A stretch of DNA of 64,000 nucleotides from Aerococcus tenax (GTDB lineage: Bacteria; Bacillota; Bacilli; Lactobacillales; Aerococcaceae). The notes under the pieces were generated by a model. That model saw only the letters and a list, made by a program, of their open reading frames with translations, made no database searches and had not been told where the DNA came from. The translations under genes and the position numbers were made by a program. Below, piece by piece: positions 20,273 to 28,176 of this stretch; the first letter of the stretch is position 1, and the number at the start of each line of letters is the position of its first letter. The stretch covers positions 868,001 through 932,000 of the forward strand of contig NZ_CP127382.2 in NCBI RefSeq assembly GCF_003286645.3. The letters run 5' to 3'.

Positions 20273-21999
20273 TATTCACTCACCTCCTTGAGTTGTGATG
20301 ACACGATAGAAGCATATAAAGGCGAAGTTTCCATTAAAGTATCATGGTTACCTAAGCCAGCCACACTCCCATTGTCTTCTAAGACTAAAATTTTATCAGC
20401 ATCTCTAATTGTAGAGACCTTTTGTGAAATAATAAGGGTAATTTTATCCTTGGCGTACTGACTCAGTGCCTGTCTTAGGTTGACATCTGTTTTAGCATCT
20501 AAGGCAGAAAAGGAGTCATCAAAGATTAAAATAGCCGCATCCTTCATCAAGGCTCTGGCGATGCAGAGACGTTGTTTTTGCCCTCCTGAGAAATTTGAAC
20601 CGCGTTGCTCGACTCGGTGGTCAATGCCATCGGATAAGTTTGACACAAAGTCAGCAGCTTGAGCAATCTTTAAATTTTGCCAAATTTCTTCATCACTAGC
20701 CTGCCCCTTACCAAATTCTAAGTTAGAGCGAATATTTCCTTTGAAAAGGTTGGCCTTTTGAGGAACGTAGGCGATATAGTCACGTAGAGCATCAAGATTA
20801 TAGCTTTCAATTTTTTCGCCATTAATCTTGATGTCGCCACTAGAACGTTCATAGAAGCGCAGGATGAGGTTAGCGATGGTTGATTTTCCCGAACCTGTCC
20901 CGCCAATGATTCCTAAGGTTTCCCCAGCTTTGATAGAGAAATTAATATCGGTTAAAACATTAGATTCTGCCCCTTGATAGCTGTAATTGACATGGTCAAA
21001 ATCTAGTTTAGCTTGCCGCTTAGGATCAAAAGCCTTGCCACCATCAGCAGGGGAATGAATTTTTTCAGGAGCATCGAGGACTTGGTTAATCCGTTCAGCT
21101 GAAACTTGGGCTCTTGGGATGAGAACAAACATCATGCCGATAAAGGCAAAGGATATTCCCATAATGGATGTATAGGAAACAAAGGAAAGAATAACCCCAA
21201 TGCTGAGTTGTTGGTTGGCGACTAAATGCCCCCCGAACCAGTTAATATAAATCGTGGTTAGGTTCAAAATTAAGAGTAGTGCAGGGAGTAGGAAAGCTAA
21301 GCGAATTTGGGCACCAACAGCCGTTTGCCGATAGTCTTCATTGGCCTTAGCAAAGCGCTTGGATTCATAGTCACTCTTATTAAAGGCGCGAATGACGCGA
21401 ATACCAGTTAGTCCCTCTCTAAAGATAAGGTTCATATTGTCCACCTTGGCTTGCATGGCGCGGAATAAGGGGGAGGCGAAATAGAGGACTAAGGCTAAAG
21501 AGATAATAACTAGGGGAATGGTAACCAGATAGGTTTGACTAAGTAAGGCGCTTGCTCGGTAGGCCATCACTAAGCTAGCAATAAGCATAGCCGGAGCCAA
21601 TAGAAACATTCGTAAGACCATCATTGTGGTCAATTCAATTTGCATAATGTCACTTGAGCTCCGAGTAATCAGAGAGGCACCACCAAAATGATCGTAAGTA
21701 TCTTTCGATAAGCGTTGTACTTTAGCGTAGATGGTATCTCGTAAATCTTTTCCCAGTCCTTGTGAGGCTTGTGAAGCAAACCAGATATTTGCTAGGGCAG
21801 AACCAACAATGATTAGGGTGACACCTAGCATCTGGATAGCAATTCGGGTAATGGCTGAAAAATCCCCAGGGACAATCCCTTGGTTAACTAGGCCAGCGGT
21901 GAAAGTTGGTAAGACTAATTCAGCAAGCCCTTGGGCAAATGCAAAGAAGATACTAAGCAAGATTAAGTGTATGGGGATGCGTTTTAGTATTTTTAACAT
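20272..21999 (-). CDS. ABC multidrug exporter half-transporter, degenerate-site subunit
   Basis: 575 residues, a six-helix exporter domain plus an ATPase domain. Walker A GGTGSGKST and signature FSGGQKQR are intact, but Walker B reads ILIFDDSFSALD, with Asp where the catalytic Glu should be. That is the pattern of the TM287/EfrA-like subunit, which contributes the inactive site. Together with the odd signature of the partner it makes one degenerate and one working ATP site. AAAGGAG precedes the ATG, 14 nt after the MarR gene. Confidence 0.9.
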   Translation of the reverse strand: MLKILKRIPIHLILLSIFFAFAQGLAELVLPTFTAGLVNQGIVPGDFSAITRIAIQMLGVTLIIVGSALANIWFASQASQGLGKDLRDTIYAKVQRLSKDTYDHFGGASLITRSSSDIMQIELTTMMVLRMFLLAPAMLIASLVMAYRASALLSQTYLVTIPLVIISLALVLYFASPLFRAMQAKVDNMNLIFREGLTGIRVIRAFNKSDYESKRFAKANEDYRQTAVGAQIRLAFLLPALLLILNLTTIYINWFGGHLVANQQLSIGVILSFVSYTSIMGISFAFIGMMFVLIPRAQVSAERINQVLDAPEKIHSPADGGKAFDPKRQAKLDFDHVNYSYQGAESNVLTDINFSIKAGETLGIIGGTGSGKSTIANLILRFYERSSGDIKINGEKIESYNLDALRDYIAYVPQKANLFKGNIRSNLEFGKGQASDEEIWQNLKIAQAADFVSNLSDGIDHRVEQRGSNFSGGQKQRLCIARALMKDAAILIFDDSFSALDAKTDVNLRQALSQYAKDKITLIISQKVSTIRDADKILVLEDNGSVAGLGNHDTLMETSPLYASIVSSQLKEVSE

Positions 22000-22013
22000 A
22001 GGCGACTCCTTTC

Positions 22014-22445
22014 TTATTTTTGTTCTTGTAAATTATTGTGAATACGGTTGAGTAATTCTTGGATTCCTTTTTTTTCATTTAAGGAAAAATTGTTAGTCAC
22101 AATTTCTTCAAGTTGGTCAAAAATGCATTTGATTTCTTTAGCCAGTTTTTCTCCCTGTGGCGTTAAGAACAGGTATTTCTTTTGTTCATTCCCGGAAATT
22201 TGTTTGCGATAAAGATAACCTTTACTTTCTAGACTAGTCACAATATTACTGGTCGTAGCATGGGGTTTATCCAAATAATCAGCGAGCTCTTTTTGGATGA
22301 GCTGGGGATGGAGATGGATATAATAAAGACTCTTGGCTTGAATGATATTTAGATTAGCTTTTTTAACCTGTTTGTCGATATAGCTTTTTTCTAAAGTCGC
22401 TACCTGAAAGAGTAGTGTACTTAGGTGGTCTTTGGCAAACTCCAT
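22014..22445 (-). CDS. MarR-family transcriptional regulator
   Basis: 143 residues. The winged helix spans about residues 30-100, with the recognition region LADYLDKPHATTSNIVTSLE and the wing DGYLYR-type segment KGYLYRKQISGNEQKKYLFLT. It is the first gene of a three-gene operon with the two exporter halves, the usual layout for a repressor relieved by the exported drug. GAAAGGAG precedes the ATG. The ligand is unknown. Confidence 0.9.
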   Translation of the reverse strand: MEFAKDHLSTLLFQVATLEKSYIDKQVKKANLNIIQAKSLYYIHLHPQLIQKELADYLDKPHATTSNIVTSLESKGYLYRKQISGNEQKKYLFLTPQGEKLAKEIKCIFDQLEEIVTNNFSLNEKKGIQELLNRIHNNLQEQK

Positions 22446-22562
22446 AGTAACTCCTTTCTAAGCATTTTATTTTTAAAAATGTCCATTTATCCATGATAAT
22501 CATTTTTACTTGTATTTACAAGTAAAGCGCTTAGGCTTTTAGAAATCGATAAAATAATCCAA

Positions 22563-22922
22563 TTAATCTAGAATGATCTGGCAAGATTTAAGGAGAGATA
22601 AAGGAATTGTTTCTTGGTTCATCAGAAAATACTCGTGGTCTAGGCTATGTATATAACCATGTAGTAATCGATAGTGGCCATCTGAATCGACTTCATTCAA
22701 AACAATGGTGCAGGGGAGTTGACTATTCAAGGCCAGAAAAAGTTTCTGGCGGAGTTCGGTCAAAGTCATTTGCTGGCTAGTCAAGGCTTGGGGATGGACT
22801 CTGCCGTAATTTTTTTGTCTTGATCGTAAGGCTTCTCGGTGTTCAGATAGGAACATGCTCTGCCATTTGATCATGGATCGATAGGCATGGGGGAATTTTT
22901 TGTGCTTCGTTTGCTCGGGCAT
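22563..22922 (-). CDS. YolD-like protein
   Basis: 119 residues. The segment RSMIKWQSMFLSEHREAL (about 15-32) matches the YolD-like signature (MIKW..M.LPEH...L), and the C-terminal half has the GYIHSLDHEYFLMN strand pattern of that family. YolD-like genes usually accompany a Y-family DNA polymerase (UvrX/ImuB/DinB type), but none is adjacent. The promoter carries a LexA box in its spacer, so SOS control is very likely. Function is unknown in detail; an accessory role in translesion synthesis is inferred from the family. Confidence 0.8.
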   Translation of the reverse strand: MPEQTKHKKFPHAYRSMIKWQSMFLSEHREALRSRQKNYGRVHPQALTSQQMTLTELRQKLFLALNSQLPCTIVLNEVDSDGHYRLLHGYIHSLDHEYFLMNQETIPLSLLKSCQIILD

Positions 22923-22973
22923 AGAATCATTTCCTTATATTAGCTAGTAAATAATCATATGGTACTATCTCTT

Positions 22974-23002
22974 AATATAAGAACATACGTTCTTATTGTC
23001 AA
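22974..23002 (-). promoter_or_regulatory. SOS promoter: LexA box inside a consensus sigma-A promoter
   Basis: On the minus strand the -35 is a perfect TTGACA (22997-23002), the spacer is 17 nt, and the -10 is TATATT (22974-22979). The spacer contains GAACGTATGTTC (22981-22992), which fits the Gram-positive LexA/DinR consensus GAAC-N4-GTTC. LexA binding would block RNA polymerase directly. Confidence 0.88.
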
Positions 23003-23078
23003 CTGTTCCACCTAATGAGCAGGGACTGATTGATTGTTTGCCAAATATTGTCTAATCCTAATAATCTCGATTTAAAAT

Positions 23079-23265
23079 GTGCTATACTATGAGGAAAACT
23101 ATCCAGCTGATAAAAAAATGACTGATCTTCTAGCTTAGCAGATAAGTCTACCCTTAGCAATGCTGGCAATTTTGTTAATGAGTGAAGCGATGCTTAAGGC
23201 AAGTCAAAATTAATTGATTTTCGCTCTACTAATCTGATACTTAGGTGAATATTAAGGAGACAGTT
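23079..23265 (+). promoter_or_regulatory. Promoter and leader of the esterase gene
   Basis: An extended -10 TGcTATACT (TATACT 23083-23088) reads toward the esterase. The following ~175 nt of leader hold no recognised riboswitch or terminator. Confidence 0.5.
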
Positions 23266-24006
23266 ATGAATTTTGAAAGCTATACCCACTATGGGCACAA
23301 TATCGGACGGAATATGTCAATTAATCGTTATGGACACGCTGGGAAGCCCTTTTTGGTCTTTCCCTCTTCAGGCGGCTCTCATAATGAATATGCTGATTTT
23401 GGGATGATTGAGGCCTGCCAAGCCTGGATTGACAATGGTAAGGTGCAATTCTTTACCTTGTCCTCCTATGATGATCAGAGCTGGTTATCCAATAAATCTG
23501 GTCATGATATGGCCTTAGCCCAACAGGCTTATGATCGTTATTTTATTGAAGAAGCCCTGCCTTTAATTAAGCGTGTTTCGAATTGGATGGACCCCATGGG
23601 CGCAACCGGTTGCAGTATGGGTGCCTACCATGCCATTAATACTTTTCTAAACCACCCAGATGTAATTGACACTGTGATTGCTCTAAGTGGAGTATATGAT
23701 GTTCGTTATTTCATGAAAGGCTACCAGGACGATTTTGAAATTTACCATAACTCACCAGTCGATTTCCTTTGGGGGCAAAATGATCCTTGGTTTATTGATC
23801 ATTACCGCCAAGGCGATATCATTGTATGTACAGGACTCGGCCCCTGGGAAGAAGATGGTCTACCAAGCTTTTATAGCTTAAAAGAGGCCTTTGAATGTAA
23901 ACAAATCCCAGCTTGGTTTGATACTTGGGGAGAAGATGTGGCCCATGATTGGCCATGGTGGCGCAAACAAATGCCATATTTTCTGCAAGTTTTGTATCCC
24001 CTATGA
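23266..24006 (+). CDS. Alpha/beta-hydrolase, esterase D-like
   Basis: 246 residues from the ATG at 23266 with AAGGAG at 23253-23258; an upstream GTG at 23245 has no such site. The nucleophile elbow GCSMGAY (about residues 117-123) and a C-terminal His in VAHDWPWWR fit a Ser-His-Asp hydrolase of the esterase D/putative esterase family. It is cytosolic (no signal peptide). The substrate cannot be read from the sequence. Confidence 0.82.
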   Translation: MNFESYTHYGHNIGRNMSINRYGHAGKPFLVFPSSGGSHNEYADFGMIEACQAWIDNGKVQFFTLSSYDDQSWLSNKSGHDMALAQQAYDRYFIEEALPLIKRVSNWMDPMGATGCSMGAYHAINTFLNHPDVIDTVIALSGVYDVRYFMKGYQDDFEIYHNSPVDFLWGQNDPWFIDHYRQGDIIVCTGLGPWEEDGLPSFYSLKEAFECKQIPAWFDTWGEDVAHDWPWWRKQMPYFLQVLYPL

Positions 24007-24183
24007 TAAAGACATTGAATGGGGGAGAAACAAATGCCATTAAGGGTGAACTTTAAATGCTATCAATAATAATTGGCTAACCGTCTCTTATAGACAATGG
24101 TCTTTACTTATCGAAATTGTTTTTTTGTGCTAGTATAAGATAATTAAATACCCATTTTATATAAGGAGGAAATTGAGTAAATT

Positions 24184-25062
24184 ATGAAGGCTGCTTTTAT
24201 CATTGATAGTACGGCATCACTTCCCGATAATATGAAGAATTTAGCCAATGTCATGGAAGTGGAATTATCGGTACGTTTTCCTGATGGGGAGGTCTTTGGT
24301 GACACGACAGATATTGCGGAAAGCGAGCGCTTTTACAACAAATTAGAGACCAGTGAGGAACTGCCAACCTCTTCGCAACCTCAACCTGTAGAATTTTATC
24401 GTGTCTGTGACCAGCTAGTGGAAGAAGGCTATGACACAGTTTTTGGTATTTTCCTTTCCTCTAAAATAAGCGGGACCTTACAGACTGCCCATATGATTTT
24501 AGAGGAGTATGCTGATCACTTTAACTCTTATATTATCGACTCTAAGGGAACTTCTATCCAAATGCTTCACATCTTAAAAGAGGGAATGGCAATGGTAGAA
24601 GAGGGGCGGCAGCCTGAAGCTATAGCGGAAGAAATGCAATGGATTGCTGATAACTCCCGTGTCTATGTCATGTTAAAAGACTTGAAAAATATTGTTAAAG
24701 GCGGACGAGCAACTTCCTTTCAAGCAGCCTTGTCTACCATGCTAAGAGTATTTGTTATTTTATACTTCAATGAAGCAGGTGAAGTGGTTTTATTTGATAA
24801 GGTTAGAACCAAACGTAAGGTGATTAAGCGCTATATTGAACTCGTTCAAGAGGCAAAAGATCGCTATCCTGCAGGGCTAAAATTAGCTTTTGCTCATGGG
24901 AATGCCCCTGAGGAAGTCAAAGAATTTGAACAAGCAATTTTAGCTGAATTTCCTGATTTAGATTATATGACGACTTATTTGACCCCTGTTTTAGGGACCC
25001 ATGGAGGCCAAGGATGTATTGGCATGGGAACGCTAGCATGTCGTCGCCCACAAGGAGAATAA
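24184..25062 (+). CDS. DegV family fatty-acid-binding protein
   Basis: 292 residues, standard for DegV. It starts KAAFIIDSTASLPDN and has the conserved SSKISGT segment (about 97-103) and the C-terminal TPVLGTHGGQGCIGMG motif that shapes the lipid pocket. Relatives include FakB, which presents fatty acids to FakA. The ribosome site AAGGAGG is 14 nt from the ATG, rather far. A terminator follows. Confidence 0.9.
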   Translation: MKAAFIIDSTASLPDNMKNLANVMEVELSVRFPDGEVFGDTTDIAESERFYNKLETSEELPTSSQPQPVEFYRVCDQLVEEGYDTVFGIFLSSKISGTLQTAHMILEEYADHFNSYIIDSKGTSIQMLHILKEGMAMVEEGRQPEAIAEEMQWIADNSRVYVMLKDLKNIVKGGRATSFQAALSTMLRVFVILYFNEAGEVVLFDKVRTKRKVIKRYIELVQEAKDRYPAGLKLAFAHGNAPEEVKEFEQAILAEFPDLDYMTTYLTPVLGTHGGQGCIGMGTLACRRPQGE

Positions 25063-25069
25063 GAAACAG

Positions 25070-25102
25070 AGAGCCCGAGTCTATACTCGCGGCTCTTTTT
25101 TT
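25070..25102 (+). terminator. Rho-independent terminator after degV
   Basis: AGAGCC (25070-25075) pairs with GGCTCT (25091-25096), with inner CGAGT/ACTCG pairing and a T-run. Confidence 0.9.
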
Positions 25103-25196
25103 ATATCATTGGATCACTTAATAATTACAATTATTAAAGCTATGGGATATTTGGTGTTAGTAAGATCTTTCTTTTGCCAAAAAGGATAAAAAGGCC

Positions 25197-25226
25197 TTGA
25201 CAGAAGAGTGTCAATTAAGTTATGAT
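25197..25226 (+). promoter_or_regulatory. tRNA-Leu promoter
   Basis: TTGACA (25197-25202), an 18-nt spacer and TATGAT (25221-25226), 20 nt before the tRNA. Confidence 0.85.
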
Positions 25227-25245
25227 ATATGGGTAGTCAAATTTA

Positions 25246-25330
25246 GCGGTCATGGCGGAATCGGCAGACGCGCTACCTTGAGGGGGTAGTGGGAGTAATT
25301 CCCGTGGAGGTTCAAGTCCTCTTGGCCGCA
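25246..25330 (+). tRNA. tRNA-Leu (GAG)
   Basis: An 85-nt class II tRNA with a 7-bp acceptor (GCGGTCA with TGGCCGC plus discriminator A), a long variable arm (GGGAGT/ATTCCC), a T arm with GGTTCAAGTCC, and anticodon loop TTGAGGG giving anticodon GAG. CCA is not encoded. Its last 20 nt form the left attachment site of the mobile element. Confidence 0.95.
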
Positions 25331-25338
25331 TAGAATAT
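25311..25338. repeat. attL core
   Basis: A 28-bp sequence identical to 40840-40867. It spans the 3' 20 nt of tRNA-Leu and 8 nt beyond it. Confidence 0.92.
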
Positions 25339-25369
25339 ATTTAAAGCGTGTCAAACAGATTTAAAAGTG

Positions 25370-25451
25370 TTGATATAACAGCACTCTTAATCAATTTGAA
25401 ACTATTTAAAAACAGTCAAATCAAAAGTAAATCGTACAAATCTCGTACAAG
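25370..25451. repeat. Left-end integrase/Xis arm-type repeats
   Basis: TTGATATAACAGCA at 25370-25383 and a pair of TCGTACAA repeats with 11-nt period (25432-25439, 25443-25450) recur at the right end in the same orientation. They are probable arm-binding sites for recombination proteins. Confidence 0.6.
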
Positions 25452-25493
25452 TTTTTAGCCCTCTGCCAAGGGGTTTATAGAAAAGAATGAATG

Positions 25494-25518
25494 AGCGGTC
25501 ATAAGAACCGCTTTTTTT
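25494..25518 (+). terminator. Terminator for tRNA-Leu carried by the island's left end
   Basis: AGCGGT (25494-25499) pairs with ACCGCT (25507-25512), followed by seven T. It closely resembles the native terminator just beyond attR (40908-40931). Confidence 0.8.
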
Positions 25519-25845
25519 ATTGCGCTTCTACCCTGTTTTAACTACTTAGAATATATTTATACCTCCTAAGCCTTAAAACGCCTGTAGCGGTCTTTATTTT
25601 AATCTGAGGGCATGTTTTGGACATAAGAAAAAGCCCATCAAAGGGAATGACTTTATCAACTTAATAACCGCTATTATTAAGTTAGTCACAACCTTGATAG
25701 ACTTGATAAAAAGTTTTTATTAACTTTTGAACGGGGGCTAAATTGCCCCCAAGCTCTTACTTTAATTATATCACGATAGGAAACAAGCGACAATATAGCT
25801 ACTTACACTAACGACTTCGCACGATTAACGCACGATTGTTGGCGT
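25519..25845. other. Non-coding stretch at the left end of the island
   Basis: No credible gene. It holds a GGGGGC/GCCCCC hairpin (25733-25750) and an interrupted inverted repeat around AACTTAATAA/TTATTAAGTT (25660-25685). Confidence 0.5.
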
Positions 25846-25872
25846 AAAAAAACCGCCGTTCACATCAGCGGT
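25846..25872 (-). terminator. Terminator of the leftward small-protein cluster
   Basis: On the minus strand ACCGC (25872-25868) pairs with GCGGT (25856-25852) and a run of seven T follows (25852-25846), just after the last leftward gene. Confidence 0.7.
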
Positions 25873-25877
25873 GGTGG

Positions 25878-26153
25878 TTACTTACTTAAATATTTTTTTC
25901 TGTATTCTTCAACTTTTCTTAATCGTTCTTCTACAACTTTTTTGCTTTCTTCTGTTTCTGGTTGCCAGCTCTCAGCATTATATCTAGCTTGAATAATCGC
26001 ACCAACTTCTTCATCAGTAAGTTTACTTACATCTTCTGCCATATTTGTCACTTCCTTTTCATTAAAATTTGAATAATTAGCATCCCACAACTTTACCATT
26101 TCATCAACGGTCTTATTAAATTTGCCATCTAACACTAACTTTTCATTGGCCAT
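25878..26153 (-). CDS. Small protein with QPETEE motif (copy 3)
   Basis: 91 residues from the ATG at 26153, with AGGTGG just upstream; a GTG at 26162 is also possible. The C-terminal half, KLTDEEVGAIIQARYNAES then QPETEE and a charged helix, is nearly identical to the gene at 26513-26740 and related to that at 26769-26936, so these are paralogs. No known domain was recognised. It is the last gene of the leftward cluster. Confidence 0.65.
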   Translation of the reverse strand: MANEKLVLDGKFNKTVDEMVKLWDANYSNFNEKEVTNMAEDVSKLTDEEVGAIIQARYNAESWQPETEESKKVVEERLRKVEEYRKKYLSK

Positions 26154-26162
26154 GTTTTCCAC

Positions 26163-26273
26163 CTACCTTAATTTATAATTTACACCAACATTATAAAACA
26201 ATTTCATCAGCTGATTTACTTCGTTGCCTTTAATCAATTTTCTTGCTTCGTCAGTGAGCGCTATTTTTAACAC
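26163..26273 (-). CDS. Possible 36-residue peptide
   Basis: GTG start overlapping the stop of the upstream gene (26267-26494) by 7 nt and ending in the ribosome site of the next gene. It translates to a basic helical peptide starting LKIALTDEARKLIKGNE. It has no clear ribosome site of its own; tight packing is the main support. Could be a truncated gene. Confidence 0.3.
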   Translation of the reverse strand: MLKIALTDEARKLIKGNEVNQLMKLFYNVGVNYKLR

Positions 26274-26494
26274 CATGCAACCATACCAGATTCTTTATAG
26301 TTACCATTTTCATCTGTTACCCCTTGAAGAAAATGTCCTATACACTCAAAAGAGCTTTTTGGGTTTACTTTCTCTTTTACTTCCCATGTTTCGGGGTTAA
26401 ATATTACCCAGCCTTTGTTTTCTTCTTTTCCTTCAGGGTAGATTTCATAATGGTAAAATCCGTCTACGCAACTTATTAAATTAAATGTGAGCAT
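26267..26494 (-). CDS. Small protein of unknown function
   Basis: 75 residues with an ATG and GAGGAGAA upstream. Beta-rich, aromatic and acidic, with a YHYEIYPEGKE segment (about 14-24) and two Cys. No family recognised. It lies between two QPETEE paralogs in the same leftward cluster, the accessory end of the island. Confidence 0.6.
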   Translation of the reverse strand: MLTFNLISCVDGFYHYEIYPEGKEENKGWVIFNPETWEVKEKVNPKSSFECIGHFLQGVTDENGNYKESGMVAWC

Positions 26495-26512
26495 GAATTT
26501 CTCCTCGTATGG

Positions 26513-26740
26513 TTAGTGATTAGTCTTTTCAATAATTTTAATTTTCAGACCGTCAGATGATAACTCAACATTATAGCCTTGCTTTTTTAGACGCTCACAA
26601 GACATTTTATTAATCTTTTTCCATCTTTCTTCTACACTTTTGCGATCTTCTTCGGTTTCCGGTTGTAAGCTTTCGGCATTATACCTTGCTTGAATGATCG
26701 CACCAACTTCTTCATCAGTAAGTTTATTTACATCTTCCAT
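26513..26740 (-). CDS. Small protein with QPETEE motif (copy 2)
   Basis: 75 residues. The N-terminal 45 residues (KLTDEEVGAIIQARYNAES, QPETEE, SVEERWKKI) repeat the C-terminal half of the 25878-26153 protein. The rest is a short basic beta segment. GTAGGAGTAAAA lies before the ATG. Function unknown. Confidence 0.65.
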   Translation of the reverse strand: MEDVNKLTDEEVGAIIQARYNAESLQPETEEDRKSVEERWKKINKMSCERLKKQGYNVELSSDGLKIKIIEKTNH

Positions 26741-26768
26741 TTTTTTACTCCTACTAGCTGAGTAGTAA

Positions 26769-26936
26769 TTAGCCGCCGTGTTTTTGCAGCGTTTTAACGG
26801 TCTCTTTAAGCTTCTTTTTACGCTCTGCGGCCAACCTACGCTGTTCTTCTGTCTCTGGCTGGCGCGTTTCAGATTCTAGCCTTGCTCTATAGGCTTCTTC
26901 TAGCTCTTGCCTAGTGGGCTTTTTGACTTTTTTCAT
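26769..26936 (-). CDS. Small basic protein with QPETEE motif (copy 1)
   Basis: 55 residues, preceded by AAAAGGAGAAAG. It contains RQELEEAYRARLESETRQPE followed by TEEQRR, aligning with the KLTDEEV..AIIQARYNAES-QPETEE block of the two downstream proteins, and then a Lys-rich helix. It is the first and smallest of three diverged paralogs. Function unknown. Confidence 0.65.
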   Translation of the reverse strand: MKKVKKPTRQELEEAYRARLESETRQPETEEQRRLAAERKKKLKETVKTLQKHGG

Positions 26937-27573
26937 GGCACTTTCTCCTTTTTAGACTTTAATTGTCCTATATTTGTTCTTTTAGATTCTTTTCACGAAA
27001 AAATATGTGCAATAGACGGCTGAATGACGGCCGGCCATGGGGTGGGGGAGGTATCCCCCCCACCTACTGAGTCAGCCACCTACAGATTTTTAAAAAATAT
27101 TATTTATGATTACATTCATTCAAAAAAAGAAAAAATTATTTATTTTTTATATTTTATTTTTAATTTCTACTTTGCCTTGAAGCTTAGCCAGCATAGGTTA
27201 GAGCCTTGTCCTCGCTAGGGTTCAGCCATCCATCAGACTGAACAAGCATTTACTTTATTATATCTAAATCTTAATCAGCGTTCCAAGTAATCATTGATTA
27301 GATTAATTGATCATAGTTATTAATATTAGCAGCAACATTTATTAGTTGGTTGGCCTATCTAATCATCTACCTATCAGCCAATAGATCTAAGCTTTGCTGT
27401 GAATATAATAGCTTATCTGTATCAGTTAGTTATCTTTATCTATATCAATTGCTTACCCTTATCAATATGAATTAGCCCACTGGTTAGTCTCTAGGGTCTA
27501 GATAGTAGAGGCAGGCAGGTAGGTAGGTAGGTAAGTGGACTGTATGGCAGGGGGACTATTCAAGGTAGAGGGG
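26937..27573. other. 637-bp non-coding region with GC-rich hairpin
   Basis: No convincing gene on either strand. A very strong hairpin, GGTGGGGG (27041-27048) with CCCCCACC (27057-27064), sits beside GACGGCCGGCC (27027-27037) in otherwise AT-rich DNA. GTTCAG/CTGAAC (27220-27242) forms a second stem, and AGGT repeats occur at 27513-27533. It may hold the promoter of the small-protein cluster and a packaging or processing site. Confidence 0.5.
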
Positions 27574-27608
27574 TAAAAAGAAAAGGGGGCGGTAGTTAAC
27601 CGATCCCC
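27574..27608 (-). terminator. Terminator after the scaffold-like genes
   Basis: On the minus strand GGGGATCGGTTAACTACCG pairs back on itself into a GC-rich stem (27608-27585) followed by TTTTCTTTTT. Confidence 0.75.
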
Positions 27609-27658
27609 TCTGACTTCTCTTAATCTACCTACTATACTTTCCACCAGTAGCAATTACT

Positions 27659-28153
27659 TTAGCGCCATGAAGCTTCGATAAGGTTGTCGGCCATCTGAGC
27701 GTATGGGTTTTGACGGTTATGGAAGTCATAGAAATTAGGCTCAGTGGACTTCATAGGTGCCTCAGGTTGTGGTCTGCTGTCTAGGGTGTCTCTTAGTAGT
27801 TGAACATCTGCTGCGATCTCTTCGGCTGTTTCCCCCTTAACATACTTAGCTATATTAGGGTTAAGCCCATACTCTGCCAATGTTTTGACCTTAGTATTAT
27901 TGATCTTCTCTTGGCCTAACAAGTCTTGGCTTTCAGTCAATGCCTTTTGATAGGTTGAAAGCTCCTCGGCCTGTGTGGCTACGGTGTCTTCAAGGGTGCT
28001 GTTGGCTTCCTTGAGCTTTTCCAACTCGGAAACTTTCTCAGCACGAACCCTATATTCTTCCTTAACTTGATCTAGGGAATTATGGTATTCCCCTAGGATG
28101 GTGTTAATGGCTTCTTTGTCCAAGCCAAACTGTTTTAGAAATTCTCTATTCAT
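27659..28153 (-). CDS. Coiled-coil protein resembling phage scaffold (GP20/DUF4355-like)
   Basis: 164 residues. A central coiled coil (about 20-95) precedes a short segment with GLNPNIAKYVKGETAEEIAA, a Pro-rich linker and the C-terminal tail NPYAQMADNLIEASWR. This order (coiled coil, small helical unit, disordered linker, conserved tail) resembles phage minor structural protein GP20-type scaffolds, whose tail binds the capsid protein. The neighbouring 121-residue protein ends with a similar tail. With no capsid gene in the island, a role in redirecting a helper phage's capsid is inferred, as CpmB does in SaPIs. Not proven. Confidence 0.6.
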   Translation of the reverse strand: MNREFLKQFGLDKEAINTILGEYHNSLDQVKEEYRVRAEKVSELEKLKEANSTLEDTVATQAEELSTYQKALTESQDLLGQEKINNTKVKTLAEYGLNPNIAKYVKGETAEEIAADVQLLRDTLDSRPQPEAPMKSTEPNFYDFHNRQNPYAQMADNLIEASWR

Positions 28154-28176
28154 GGCTATTATCTCTTTCTATGAGC

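Noticed and set aside
27024..27218. 64-codon plus-strand open frame across the GC-rich hairpin
   Set aside because: Low-complexity Lys/Tyr/Phe translation, no ribosome site, and it runs through a perfect hairpin; an AT-rich chance frame.
27511..27535. AGGT/GGCA short tandem repeat as CRISPR or iteron array
   Set aside because: Period is 4 nt with no spacers; a simple microsatellite.
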